From: Bacteroidales bacterium
Lineage (GTDB): Bacteria; Bacteroidota; Bacteroidia; Bacteroidales; UBA932
Length of the DNA stretch: 64,000 nt
Reading direction: 5' to 3'
NCBI GenBank assembly: GCA_017400135.1
Contig: JAFPVJ010000017.1
Coordinates: forward strand, 62,001 to 126,000
Within the stretch, counting starts at the first letter, position 1. Each line of letters begins with the position of its first letter. A program made the translations under genes and the position numbers. Positions 24,550-33,628 of this stretch are shown piece by piece. The notes beneath the pieces are model-generated. The model was not told the origin of the DNA. It saw nothing but the letters and a program-made list of their open reading frames with translations, and did no database searches.

Positions 24550-25569
24550 TTATTTCAACTCCTTGAATTTCGACAGGGCGATCTTCTTGGGCTTGATGGT
24601 GATTTGCTCCTTGAGGGCGTCCATCACCTTGTTGTTCTCGACCTGCTCCTGGAGCATGCCCGTCTGCTTGCCTTCGGCCAGGATGCGGCCGGCGGCTTCC
24701 TTGATCATCTCTTCGGGGACGTTGCCGATGCCGTACATCGCATACTGATAGGCGACATAGCCTTCGGCGGCCTTCTGGACGTCCTCGCGGGTGACGGTCA
24801 GGCCGTACTTCTCCATCAGGAAATCGCGGACCAGCTGCCAACGGAAATCAGCCAGGAACGAAGGGAATTCCTTCTCGATGTCCTCCATCGTGTACTTGCC
24901 CTTGTTCATCTGGAAGAGCCAGCGCTTGAGGTAATCCTCGGGCAGTTCGAGATTGGCCTTTTCGACGAAATAGTTACGGATGTCGCGGGTCAGGCGGGCG
25001 TCGGCCTCCTGCTTGTACTCGAACTCCAGGCGCTCGGCGACCTCCTTGTCCAGCTCCTCATCCGAAGGGACGGGAATCTGGTCGGCCTCTTCCTTGCCTT
25101 CGTTGCGCTTGGCATAGTATTCGGCGAGGTTCTTCTTCATTTCGGCCTTGGCCTCCTGGGTGATGTTGATGCTGTAGTGAGGCACGACATCCTCCTTGCT
25201 CACCTCGAAGCTGACCTTCTCGGGCGTGGCGAGGTCGAAGATGAAAGTGAAGTCGTTGCCGGGGACCCAGTCGATCTCGGGCTGCTTCTCGCTGTTGAGG
25301 GGCTCGCCGAGGGTGTGGATGCCACTCTCGTTGATGAATTTGTACAGTTCTCCGCCCACGAGGTCGTTGACGGCGTCCACGAGAGCCTGCTCGCCATAGA
25401 CCTTCTCGATCAGGGACATCGGGACGTTGCCCTTGCGGAATCCCTTGAATTCGGCGGTACGCTTGCGCTCGTTGAGTTTCTTCTTGCGGATAGGCTCGTA
25501 GTCGGCGGCCTCGACGGTGACGGTCAGCTCGAGATTGAGCTTGTCCACCTGGTTCTTTTCGATCTTCAT
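24550..25569 (-). CDS. tig: Trigger factor-like chaperone lacking the PPIase domain
   Basis: The 339-residue protein has the trigger factor ribosome-binding N-domain, with signature GFRKGNVP at 43-50 and the surrounding basic helix. It also has the C-terminal helical arms (about 165-339: ELDKEVAERLEFEYKQEADA, LELPEDYLKRWL, then the tip region near VPEEMIKEAAGRI). Between them, where the FKBP-type prolyl isomerase should lie (about 100 residues), there is only a short charged linker near 140-165. Family members in Bacteroidota are usually about 440-450 residues, so this is a natural deletion form. It would still dock at the ribosomal exit tunnel and hold nascent chains. Divergent from carB. 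Confidence 0.85.
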   Translation of the reverse strand: MKIEKNQVDKLNLELTVTVEAADYEPIRKKKLNERKRTAEFKGFRKGNVPMSLIEKVYGEQALVDAVNDLVGGELYKFINESGIHTLGEPLNSEKQPEIDWVPGNDFTFIFDLATPEKVSFEVSKEDVVPHYSINITQEAKAEMKKNLAEYYAKRNEGKEEADQIPVPSDEELDKEVAERLEFEYKQEADARLTRDIRNYFVEKANLELPEDYLKRWLFQMNKGKYTMEDIEKEFPSFLADFRWQLVRDFLMEKYGLTVTREDVQKAAEGYVAYQYAMYGIGNVPEEMIKEAAGRILAEGKQTGMLQEQVENNKVMDALKEQITIKPKKIALSKFKELK

Positions 25570-25625
25570 TGTATGTTTGTTTTTATTATTATTCGAATTA
25601 GGCCGCGAATTTAGTCATTTAATCT

Positions 25626-25652
25626 CAAAAATAAAAAAATTGACTACCTTTA
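25626..25652. promoter_or_regulatory. Divergent -7 boxes between tig and carB
   Basis: On the minus strand TATTTTTG (25633-25626) is an exact TAnnTTTG box 56 bases before the tig start. On the plus strand TACCTTTA (25645-25652) is a 7/8 match 22 bases before the carB start. The 105-base gap contains nothing else I can name. Confidence 0.45.
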
Positions 25653-25674
25653 AGGTCGGTTCTAAAGTCAGTGT

Positions 25675-28600
25675 ATGAAAAAGAAGTTAAGCAAGGTTCT
25701 GGTACTCGGCAGCGGCGCCCTCAAGATCGGCCAGGCCGGCGAATTCGACTACAGCGGCGCGCAGGCGCTCAAGGCCCTCCGGGAGGAGGGGATCCAGTCC
25801 GTTCTCATCAATCCCAACATCGCGACCGTCCAGACGACGGAAGGCATCGCCGACAAGATCTATTTCCTGCCGGTCACGCCCGAATTCGTCGAGAAGGTGA
25901 TCGAGAAGGAACTCCCCGACGGCATCCTGCTCTCGTTCGGCGGTCAGACCGCCCTGAACTGTGGCGTGGCTCTGTACCAGAGCGGCTTCCTCAGGGAGCA
26001 TGGCGTCGAGGTGCTGGGCACCCCGGCCCAGACGATCATGGATACCGAGGACCGCGAGCTCTTCGTCGAGCGGCTCGATGAGATACAGGTCAAGACGATC
26101 AAGTCCCACGCCGCCGAGACGCTGGAGGAAGCGAAACGGGCCGCCGCGGACGTCGGCTATCCCGTCATCATCCGTTCCGCGTACGCCCTGGGCGGTCTGG
26201 GTTCCGGTTTCTGCGACAACGAGCAGGAGCTCATCGCCACGGCCACCAAGGCCTTCTCCTTCGCGCCCCAGGTGTTGGTGGAGAAGAGCCTCAAGGGCTG
26301 GAAGGAGATCGAATTCGAAGTCGTGCGGGATGGCGAGGACCGTTGCCTCATCGTCTGCGACATGGAGAATTTCGACCCGCTGGGCATCCATACGGGGGAG
26401 AGCATCGTCGTGGCGCCGACGCAGAGCCTGACGCAGGAAGAGATCGATTTCCTGCACGAATATTCCTTCAAGATCGTAAGGCATCTGGGCATCGTCGGCG
26501 AATGCAACATTCAGTTCGCCCTCGCACCCGACGGGAGCATGGATTACCGCGTCATCGAAGTCAACGCCCGCCTGAGCCGATCCTCGGCCCTGGCTTCCAA
26601 GGCAACCGGTTACCCGCTGGCCTTCGTGGCCGCCAAGATCGGCCTGGGATACGCCCTGACTGAGATCGGCAATGCGGCCGAGGGCCCGAAGGTCGATTAT
26701 GTCGTCTGCAAGCTGCCGCGCTGGGACCTGGCCAAGATCAAGGGCGTGTCCCGCGAGATCGGCACCAGCATGAAGAGTGTGGGCGAGGTGATGGCGATCG
26801 GCAAGAGCTTCGAGGAAGCGCTGCAGAAAGGCATGCGCATGATCGGGCAGGGCGCTTTCGGATTTGTCTGCAACAAGCCTTACAAGGTCGCGGACCTGGA
26901 CTACGCCCTTTCGCATCCGACCGATACGCGCATGCTGGCCATCGCGGCCGCTTTTCAGTCCGGCTATACCGTAGAACGCATTGCGGCCTTGACCAGCATC
27001 GACCGGGTATTCCTGGACGCCCTGTACGGGATCGAGATGACTTATCGTGAACTGGAGACCTGCGCCGGCCTGGACGCCGTCGGTGTCGAATTGCTGCGCA
27101 AGGCCAAAAGTCAGGGATTCTCCGACATCCAGCTCTCTCGCGTCTTCGGCTGCACGGAGGCCGCGGTGCGGGAACGGAGGCTTAAAGAAGGCCTGCGCGC
27201 CCGCGTCAAGCGCATCGACACGCTCTCGACGGGCCCCGAGGTGCAGTCCGACTACCTCTATCTGACCTACGGTTCCGATACGGATGACGTCCGCTTCGGC
27301 TCCTCCAATAAGACCGTCATCGTCCTGGGCTCCGGCGCCTATCGTATCGGCAGCAGCGTGGAGTTCGACTGGTGCAGCGTCAGCGCCCTGGGTACCCTGC
27401 GCAGCCGCGGCTACCGGGCCGTGATGATCAACTACAACCCGGAGACGGTATCTACGGACTACGACGTCTGCGACCGACTCTATTTCGACGAACTGAGTTT
27501 CGAGACCGTGACCGCCATCTGCGACCTGGAGCACCCCGACGGGGTCATCGTCAGCATGGGCGGCCAGATCCCGAACAACCTGGCTCTGCCCTTGCAGGAG
27601 GCCGGTATTCCGCTGCTGGGCACCAGCGCCACCTCCATCGACAAGGCGGAAGACCGCAACAAGTTCTCCTCCATCGTGGACAGCCTGGGCATCGACCAGC
27701 CCCGTTGGAGCGAATTGACGACCCTGGACGCCGTGGACGCCTTCGTCGAGGAAGTGGGCTTCCCGGTGCTCGTGCGTCCTTCGTACGTGCTCTCCGGCGC
27801 AGCGATGAATGTCTGCTACAACAAGGAAAACCTCCGCGGCTTCCTGGATCTTGCTTCGGACGTGTCCGAGGAGCATCCGGTCGTCATCAGCGCTTTCATG
27901 CAGCGCTACAAGGAGCTCGAATTCGACGCCGTCGCGGACGGCGGAAAGGTCCTTGCCTACGCCATTTCGGAGCACGTGGAATTCGCCGGCGTCCATTCCG
28001 GTGACGCGACCATCCAGTTCCCGCCTCAGAAACTCTACGGCGTGACGGCGGCCCGCATCCGCAAGATCGCGCGCAAGATCGCCGCGGCGCTCGAGATCAC
28101 GGGCCCGTTCAACATCCAGTTCCTGGTCGGCTCCGGCCAGATCAAGGTCATCGAATGTAACCTGCGCGCGTCACGCAGCTTCCCCTTCGCTTCCAAGGTG
28201 CTGAAAGTCAACCTGATCGACCTGGCGACCCGCTGCATGCTCGGCGAGCATCCGGCCCCGCTGGACATCGACGCCTTCGAACTCGAATACGTCGGCGTCA
28301 AGGCTTCGCAGTTCTCCTTCTCGCGCCTGGGTCAGGCCGATCCCGTGCTGGGCGTCGACATGGCCTCGACCGGCGAGGTGGGATGCCTGGGAGACAACTT
28401 CGACGAGGCCCTGCTGAAGTCGATGATCTCCGTGGGACACCGCATCCCGAAACGGAGCGTCCTGATCTCTTCGGGTGACGCACGGCAGAAGGCGGACCTG
28501 CTGCCGGCCTGTCAGCGGCTGGCCGCCCGGGGGTATACGATCTACGCCACCGAGGGCACCTGCCGCTACCTGCAGGAGAACGGGATCCCGGCGCTCCGGG

Positions 28601-28875
28601 CCCTGTGGCCCAGCGAAGCGGACGCCTATTCCCGTACGCTCTCCGGTACGCCTTCCACCCTCGACCTGATCGCCCGGCACGAAGTCGAACTGGTCATCAA
28701 CATCCCGAAGAACTTCGCGACGGGCGAACTGACCAACGGTTACCGTCTGCGCCGCGCCGCCATCGACTTCAACGTCCCGCTGATCACCAACAGCCGCCTT
28801 GCGAAGGCCTACGTCACGGCTTTCTGCAGCCTGGGACCGGACGACCTGAAGATCAAGGCCTGGGATGAGTATTAA
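25675..28875 (+). CDS. carB: Carbamoyl-phosphate synthase large subunit
   Basis: At 1066 residues it is full length. Two homologous halves are visible. The first is an ATP-grasp synthetase (LGSGALKIGQAGEFDYSG at the start, then VIIRSAYALGGLGSG, EIEFEVVRDGEDRC, VIEVNARLSRSSALASKATG). An oligomerisation region and a second synthetase follow (VLGSGAYRIGSSVEFDWC, VLVRPSYVLSGAAM, VIECNLRASRSFPFASK). The C-terminal MGS-like allosteric domain is at about 930-1066. It makes carbamoyl phosphate from bicarbonate, ammonia from the small subunit, and 2 ATP, for pyrimidine and arginine synthesis. No carA gene is adjacent here. It is preceded by a divergent promoter region and followed by a 55-base gap. 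Confidence 0.97.
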   Translation: MKKKLSKVLVLGSGALKIGQAGEFDYSGAQALKALREEGIQSVLINPNIATVQTTEGIADKIYFLPVTPEFVEKVIEKELPDGILLSFGGQTALNCGVALYQSGFLREHGVEVLGTPAQTIMDTEDRELFVERLDEIQVKTIKSHAAETLEEAKRAAADVGYPVIIRSAYALGGLGSGFCDNEQELIATATKAFSFAPQVLVEKSLKGWKEIEFEVVRDGEDRCLIVCDMENFDPLGIHTGESIVVAPTQSLTQEEIDFLHEYSFKIVRHLGIVGECNIQFALAPDGSMDYRVIEVNARLSRSSALASKATGYPLAFVAAKIGLGYALTEIGNAAEGPKVDYVVCKLPRWDLAKIKGVSREIGTSMKSVGEVMAIGKSFEEALQKGMRMIGQGAFGFVCNKPYKVADLDYALSHPTDTRMLAIAAAFQSGYTVERIAALTSIDRVFLDALYGIEMTYRELETCAGLDAVGVELLRKAKSQGFSDIQLSRVFGCTEAAVRERRLKEGLRARVKRIDTLSTGPEVQSDYLYLTYGSDTDDVRFGSSNKTVIVLGSGAYRIGSSVEFDWCSVSALGTLRSRGYRAVMINYNPETVSTDYDVCDRLYFDELSFETVTAICDLEHPDGVIVSMGGQIPNNLALPLQEAGIPLLGTSATSIDKAEDRNKFSSIVDSLGIDQPRWSELTTLDAVDAFVEEVGFPVLVRPSYVLSGAAMNVCYNKENLRGFLDLASDVSEEHPVVISAFMQRYKELEFDAVADGGKVLAYAISEHVEFAGVHSGDATIQFPPQKLYGVTAARIRKIARKIAAALEITGPFNIQFLVGSGQIKVIECNLRASRSFPFASKVLKVNLIDLATRCMLGEHPAPLDIDAFELEYVGVKASQFSFSRLGQADPVLGVDMASTGEVGCLGDNFDEALLKSMISVGHRIPKRSVLISSGDARQKADLLPACQRLAARGYTIYATEGTCRYLQENGIPALRALWPSEADAYSRTLSGTPSTLDLIARHEVELVINIPKNFATGELTNGYRLRRAAIDFNVPLITNSRLAKAYVTAFCSLGPDDLKIKAWDEY

Positions 28876-28889
28876 TGCGTTTCTTTTCG

Positions 28890-28897
28890 TATATTTG
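28890..28897 (+). promoter_or_regulatory. -7 box before the 28.9 kb operon
   Basis: TATATTTG is an exact match to TAnnTTTG in the 55-base gap after carB, 33 bases before the next ATG. No clear -33 TTTG is present. It could start the five-gene run up to 34,975. Confidence 0.45.
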
Positions 28898-28930
28898 TAC
28901 GATTTCAATGCTGTTTAGAATCTGAACGAT

Positions 28931-29350
28931 ATGAAAAAAGGTGCAATCATTTTCTGGGTGGTGCTGGTCCTGCTGCTGGGCCTGGCCGCCTTCTTCTATT
29001 TCCGTTTCTATTTCGTCTTCGGAGAAGGGGTGAAGGCCGGTGAGCTCAACCAGGTCGTGTACAAGGGCTATGTCTTCAAGACCTACGAGGGCCGGTTGAT
29101 CCAGTCCGGTTTCAAGGGCGCCAAGGGCGGCGGTTCCATCCAGTCCAACGAGTTCAATTTCTCCGTTGAGGACAAGGCCGTGGCCGACTCTCTGATGCGC
29201 TGCAGCGGCAAGTCCGTCGAGGTCCATTACAAGGAATACCTCGGCGCGCTTCCTTGGAGAGGGGTCCAGAAGTATGTCGTCGACAGCATCCTGGCTGTCA
29301 CGACGGCGGAGAGAGCGACGTTGATTCCCATAGCAGGAGAAGGGGAGTAA
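28931..29350 (+). CDS. Conserved Bacteroidales single-pass membrane protein
   Basis: The 139-residue product starts with one transmembrane helix (about residues 5-27, followed by aromatic YFRFYF) and then a soluble beta-rich domain: GYVFKTYEGRLIQSGF, NEFNFSVEDKAVADSL, KSVEVHYKEYLGALPWRG. Similar small proteins in Bacteroides genomes have been labelled 6-phosphogluconate dehydrogenase, which this cannot be, since no Rossmann motif is present. Function unknown. The S9 peptidase gene starts 1 base after its stop. Confidence 0.75.
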   Translation: MKKGAIIFWVVLVLLLGLAAFFYFRFYFVFGEGVKAGELNQVVYKGYVFKTYEGRLIQSGFKGAKGGGSIQSNEFNFSVEDKAVADSLMRCSGKSVEVHYKEYLGALPWRGVQKYVVDSILAVTTAERATLIPIAGEGE

Positions 29351-29351
29351 T

Positions 29352-31391
29352 ATGAAAAGAATCCTTTTTTTGCTCTGCGCAATGCTGCCCCTGGGGGCCT
29401 TTGCGCAGGATTTTTCCTATCTGCACGTGCGGGAGGCTTCTCCGGAGGGGAAGACGCTCAGTGTGGAGGATGCCACTTTCGGCCGCGGCGTGCGGCCGGC
29501 GGCCAAGTATTTCACCTGGGAGGATGACGCGACCCTGGTCTGCAATGAGAAGGACAGTCTCCGCCACCTGCCGCTCAGCGGGGCGGAATGGACAAGCGTG
29601 CGCCCTTCGCCCTCGGACCGCAAACCGGTCTTGCCCCGCGGCGCTGCGGGTGCCGTGACCGTGGCCGGCCGCACGGCTTATACCATGGACGGCTGCATTT
29701 ATGTCGAAGAGGGAGGCGTGTCGTCCCTCGTGATCCAGGGCGGTGATGGAATCGTCTGTGGCGAAACCGTCAGCCGCAACGAGTTCGGCATCAACGGGGG
29801 CCTGTTCTGGAGCCCGGACGGCTCGCGCCTGGCCTTTTACCGCAAGGATGAGACGCGCGTGACCGACTTCCCGCTGCTGGACGTCAAGACCCGTACCGGC
29901 GAACTGCTCACTATCAAGTATCCGATGAACGGGATGGCTTCCGAGCGCATCACATTGGGCGTCTATGACCTGGCGTCCCGTACGACGGTCTGGGTGCACC
30001 CCGATGATTTCGACAAGGAACGGTATCTGACCTGCGTGTCCTGGGATCCTTCCTCCACCCATGTCTTCATCCAGGTTCTGAACCGCAAGCAGCACCGGAT
30101 GCACCTGAATATGTACGATGCGTCCGACGGATCTTTCGTGAAGACGCTGCTGAGCGAGGAAAACGAGGCCTGGGTGGAGCCCTGGGAGCCGCTGCATTTC
30201 ATCGACGATGCGACCTTCCTTTACAGCACGGACAACCGCGACGGCTATAAGAGCTTGTATGTCTGTGACTTGAATGGCGGTATCCGGCGACTGACGGACT
30301 GTGCTGCCGATGTGCAGTTTGTCGCTTACGCCGACGGTTATGTGTATTATACTTCCGCGGAAGTTTCACCGGTGGAGAATCATCTGTTCCGCATCCGGCT
30401 GCGCCCTGCCCGCAGAGGCGGTCTGGCCAAGATGCGTTTCGACGCGCCCCAGCGCCTGACTTTCGACGAAGGCTGGCATTCCGTTCAGTTCAACGAAACC
30501 CATACGCATTTCATCGACAGCTGGAGTGCCTTCAACACGCCTCAGGTTTGCGCCCTGCGCCGCTGCGACGGAACGCTGGTCCGCGAACTGGACCGTGCCG
30601 CCGATCCGCTGGAAGGCGTGGCGACGGGGGAGATCCGTTTCGGTACGGTCAAGAGTGCAGACGGGTCTTTCGACAACTATTTCCGTCTTTATCTGCCCGT
30701 TGGCTTCGATCCGGCGCAGAAGTATCCGGTCATCGTTTATGTGTACGGCGGTCCGCACAGCCAAATGGTCCAGGATCGCTGGCTGGCAGGCATCCGGCCG
30801 CTGGAAATGTACTGGGCCCAGCACGGCTATGTCGTGTATGTCCAGGACAACCGGGGTACTTCCAACCGGGGCACGGCTTTCGAGAAAGCTATCAACCGGG
30901 CGTGCGGACAGGTTGAGATGCAGGACCAGATGGCCGGCATCCGTGAGCTGCTGAAGGCTTCCTGGACAGACGCGTCGCGCGTCGGCGTCCATGGCTGGAG
31001 CTACGGGGGCTTCATGACGATTTCGCTGATGACCAATTACCCCGAAGTGTTCAAGGCCGGCGTCGCCGGTGGCCCGGTCATCGACTGGAAGTGGTATGAG
31101 GTGATGTACGGCGAGCGCTACATGGACACGCCCGCAACCAATCCCGAGGGATTCGAGAAGACTTCGCTGATGAACAAGACCTCCGACCTGAAGGGCAAGC
31201 TGCTGATCTGTCAGGGTGCGATTGACAATACCGTGGTCTGGGAGCACAGCCTGAGCTTCACGCAGAAATGCATCGAGGAGGGCGTGCAGCTGGATTATTT
31301 CCCTTATCCCTGCTCCGAACACAACGTGGCTGGCCCCTGGCGCGTGCATCTGAACCAGAAGATTGTTTCTTATTTCGAAGATTATCTGTAG
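29352..31391 (+). CDS. S9 family prolyl oligopeptidase, DPP-IV type
   Basis: The 679-residue protein has a Sec signal (cut near FAQD, residue 18). A DPP-IV-like beta-propeller spans about 25-430 (WSPDGSRLAFYRKDE, TCVSWDPSSTHVFIQVLNR). An alpha/beta-hydrolase domain follows with VYVYGGPHSQMV, the nucleophile elbow GWSYGG (Ser 550), Asp in GAIDNTV, and His in SEHNV. It would cleave dipeptides, likely after Pro or Ala, from peptides in the periplasm. The neighbours (SDR, PAP2-VanX, M20 dipeptidase) follow with almost no gaps, which suggests a peptide-processing or recycling operon. Confidence 0.92.
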   Translation: MKRILFLLCAMLPLGAFAQDFSYLHVREASPEGKTLSVEDATFGRGVRPAAKYFTWEDDATLVCNEKDSLRHLPLSGAEWTSVRPSPSDRKPVLPRGAAGAVTVAGRTAYTMDGCIYVEEGGVSSLVIQGGDGIVCGETVSRNEFGINGGLFWSPDGSRLAFYRKDETRVTDFPLLDVKTRTGELLTIKYPMNGMASERITLGVYDLASRTTVWVHPDDFDKERYLTCVSWDPSSTHVFIQVLNRKQHRMHLNMYDASDGSFVKTLLSEENEAWVEPWEPLHFIDDATFLYSTDNRDGYKSLYVCDLNGGIRRLTDCAADVQFVAYADGYVYYTSAEVSPVENHLFRIRLRPARRGGLAKMRFDAPQRLTFDEGWHSVQFNETHTHFIDSWSAFNTPQVCALRRCDGTLVRELDRAADPLEGVATGEIRFGTVKSADGSFDNYFRLYLPVGFDPAQKYPVIVYVYGGPHSQMVQDRWLAGIRPLEMYWAQHGYVVYVQDNRGTSNRGTAFEKAINRACGQVEMQDQMAGIRELLKASWTDASRVGVHGWSYGGFMTISLMTNYPEVFKAGVAGGPVIDWKWYEVMYGERYMDTPATNPEGFEKTSLMNKTSDLKGKLLICQGAIDNTVVWEHSLSFTQKCIEEGVQLDYFPYPCSEHNVAGPWRVHLNQKIVSYFEDYL

Positions 31392-32237
31392 ATGGATCCC
31401 ATTATCGTAACCGGCGCCAGCGGGGCGATGGGCTCCGAAGCCGTGAAGGCGTTGGCCAAGGCCGGGCGTCCGGTTTGGATGGCCTGCCGCAACTTGGAGA
31501 AAGGGGAGCGGGTGCGCCGGTCGGTGCTGGCCGCCGTTCCTTCCGCTTCGCTGGAACTGAAACAGTTGGACCTGGGCTCCTTCGCGTCCATCCGCGCTTT
31601 CGTGGCGGGCCTTCCGGAGGGACAGCGCTTCTCCGGTCTGTTCAACAATGCAGGGACGCAGTGCCGCCGTTTCTCGACCTCTGAGGATGGCCTGGAGCGC
31701 ACGCTGGCCGTCAATTACGTCGGTCCCTACCTGCTGACGCGCCTGCTGCTGCCGTTTTTGACCGAAGGGGCTGTCGTGGTCAACATGGTCTCGCTTTCGA
31801 CCTGGGTCGCGAAGCTGGACTGGCATTCTTTCGAAGCCGACGAGAAGGCGTTCGGGCAGGTGAAATCATACGCGGCTTCCAAGCTGGCCCTGGCCCTGTT
31901 TACGGTTTCGCTGGAAGAAGAAGCCCGGCGCAAAGGCCTGAAACTGTCCGTCAATATGGCCGATCCGGGCATCGTGGACACGCCCATCATCCACATGGAC
32001 CGCTGGTACGACCGCCTTTGTGACAAGATATTCCGCCCCCTGTGCAAGACGCCCGCCCAGGGTGCCGCAGCCGCGGTCAACGCGCTGCTGCATCCCGAGG
32101 TGTCCGGGGTGCTCTGCACTTCCGGATGGAAGGGTAAGTCCTTTCGCCACAAGCCGTTCCCGCAACGCTATGTCTCTCATCCGCTGCGCACCTGGATCTG
32201 GGATGAGACGGCCACGCGCTGCCATTTCCGCCGATAA
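31392..32237 (+). CDS. Short-chain dehydrogenase/reductase
   Basis: This 281-residue cytoplasmic protein starts on the base after the peptidase stop. The SDR landmarks are all present: TGASGAMG (7-14) for the dinucleotide, NNAG near 86, catalytic Ser 134, and Tyr 160/Lys 164 in YAASK. The length and the region around MADPGIVDTPI resemble retinol dehydrogenase- or protochlorophyllide reductase-like SDRs, but the substrate cannot be told. The tight spacing shows co-transcription with the peptidase, though no metabolic link is obvious. Confidence 0.88.
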   Translation: MDPIIVTGASGAMGSEAVKALAKAGRPVWMACRNLEKGERVRRSVLAAVPSASLELKQLDLGSFASIRAFVAGLPEGQRFSGLFNNAGTQCRRFSTSEDGLERTLAVNYVGPYLLTRLLLPFLTEGAVVVNMVSLSTWVAKLDWHSFEADEKAFGQVKSYAASKLALALFTVSLEEEARRKGLKLSVNMADPGIVDTPIIHMDRWYDRLCDKIFRPLCKTPAQGAAAAVNALLHPEVSGVLCTSGWKGKSFRHKPFPQRYVSHPLRTWIWDETATRCHFRR

Positions 32238-32252
32238 TTTTGTAGTGATAAT

Positions 32253-33626
32253 ATGAAGCGATTATTCCTTTCCGTCCTTTTGGCTGCCTATCTGGCCTCT
32301 CCACTTTCGGCGCAGCCCACGCTGTATTTCTCCACGGAGGAACTTCCGGACCTGATCCAGGCCCTTCCCGCTCCGCCCGATACGATGTCCGCGGGTTTCA
32401 CCTACGACATCATGCGCTATATGTGGGGCAAGGTTCAGCGGCAGGACCCCGAACGCGCGGAAATGGCCTGCCGGGACGCGGTCTGGAGCTATGAGGCCCT
32501 GATTGACGAATTCGACGAGCTTTTCGGCCTGACGGTCTCCCGGGAGGCGACACCGGACATCTGGACCCTGCTGGAGAACAGCCTTGCCACCGCGGACCAG
32601 ATGCGGGTGGCCCCCAAGGCCTATTTTCACCGCAAGCGCCCCTTCGAGCGTTTCCACGAAGCAATGCTAACCGGAGAGGAGGAAGTCCTCAGCGGGGAGG
32701 GAAGTTATCCTTCCGGACATACGATGCGCAGTTGGATGGTCGCCCAGTTGCTCTCCGAGATCAACCCTTCCGCAGCGGAGAAACTCTATGCGCGGGCCTG
32801 GGAATACGGGGAAAGCCGGGTAATCGCGGGTGCCCACTGGCAGAGCGACGTGGACATCAGCCGCGTCGGCGCCAGCATCGCTTACGCGCGGCTTCAGACC
32901 AGTCCTTTCTTCCGCCTTCAGATGGCACGGGCGCAGGACGAGTTCCAGCGCTTGACCGGATATGAGGCCGACGGCGGACGGGGACGTTTCGTTCGGGTAA
33001 CGGATGTAGTCCCGGACGTGATCCTGGAGATCCGTTATTACAGTTCGTACAATTTTGTCGGGGACCGGATCGACGGTTATCTCGCGCCGGTCGCCCTGCT
33101 GACACGGGAGGCGGCAGACAGTCTCAAGGCTGTCAGCGACGATCTGATCCGTCAGGGCTACCGGATCAAGATATTCGACGCATATCGTCCCCAGATGGCG
33201 GTCAACCATTTCGTGCGCTGGGCGGCGGACCTGAAAGATGCCCGCATGAAACCGTATTTCTATCCGGACGTGCGGAAGAACGTCCTCTTCAAGCAGGGTT
33301 ACATCGCGGAGAAAAGCGGCCACTCACGCGGCTCCACCGTGGATCTGACCCTCGTGGAGATGGCCACGGGCAAGGAAGTGGACATGGGCGGTGTTTTCGA
33401 CTGGTTCGGCATCGAGAGCCATCCGGACTACTGCGGAGATCCCGTTACCGGCGTCTTCAAGCCCGCCCGCAAGGGAGGTCTGACCGAGCGACAGTTCCTG
33501 AATCGTCTGATCCTTCGCCAGGCCATGATGCGCCACGGATTCAAGCCCATCGACGAGGAGTGGTGGCATTTCACCCTGAAGGATGAACCTTTCCCGGATA
33601 CCTATTTTGAATTTCCTGTCAATTGA
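32253..33626 (+). CDS. PAP2 phosphatase-VanX-type D-Ala-D-Ala dipeptidase fusion
   Basis: The 457-residue protein has a Sec signal (cut near LSAQ, residue 21). Residues about 25-225 are a class A acid phosphatase/PAP2 domain with all three motifs: K122-x6-RP, PSGH (153-156), and SR-x5-H-x3-D (188-199). Residues about 245-457 are an M15D D-Ala-D-Ala dipeptidase: YRP with Arg 312, zinc ligands His 357 and Asp 364 in SGHSRGSTVD, and EWWH with Glu 436 and His 439. Both active sites look intact. Periplasmic VanX-type enzymes split D-Ala-D-Ala from wall turnover. The phosphatase half has no transmembrane helices, so it is the soluble periplasmic type. An internal TAATTTTG box lies at 32235-32242. 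Confidence 0.92.
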   Translation: MKRLFLSVLLAAYLASPLSAQPTLYFSTEELPDLIQALPAPPDTMSAGFTYDIMRYMWGKVQRQDPERAEMACRDAVWSYEALIDEFDELFGLTVSREATPDIWTLLENSLATADQMRVAPKAYFHRKRPFERFHEAMLTGEEEVLSGEGSYPSGHTMRSWMVAQLLSEINPSAAEKLYARAWEYGESRVIAGAHWQSDVDISRVGASIAYARLQTSPFFRLQMARAQDEFQRLTGYEADGGRGRFVRVTDVVPDVILEIRYYSSYNFVGDRIDGYLAPVALLTREAADSLKAVSDDLIRQGYRIKIFDAYRPQMAVNHFVRWAADLKDARMKPYFYPDVRKNVLFKQGYIAEKSGHSRGSTVDLTLVEMATGKEVDMGGVFDWFGIESHPDYCGDPVTGVFKPARKGGLTERQFLNRLILRQAMMRHGFKPIDEEWWHFTLKDEPFPDTYFEFPVN

Positions 33627-33628
33627 GT

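Noticed and set aside
28931-29350. 6-phosphogluconate dehydrogenase label used for similar small proteins
   Set aside because: The protein is 139 residues with a membrane anchor and has no nucleotide-binding motif.
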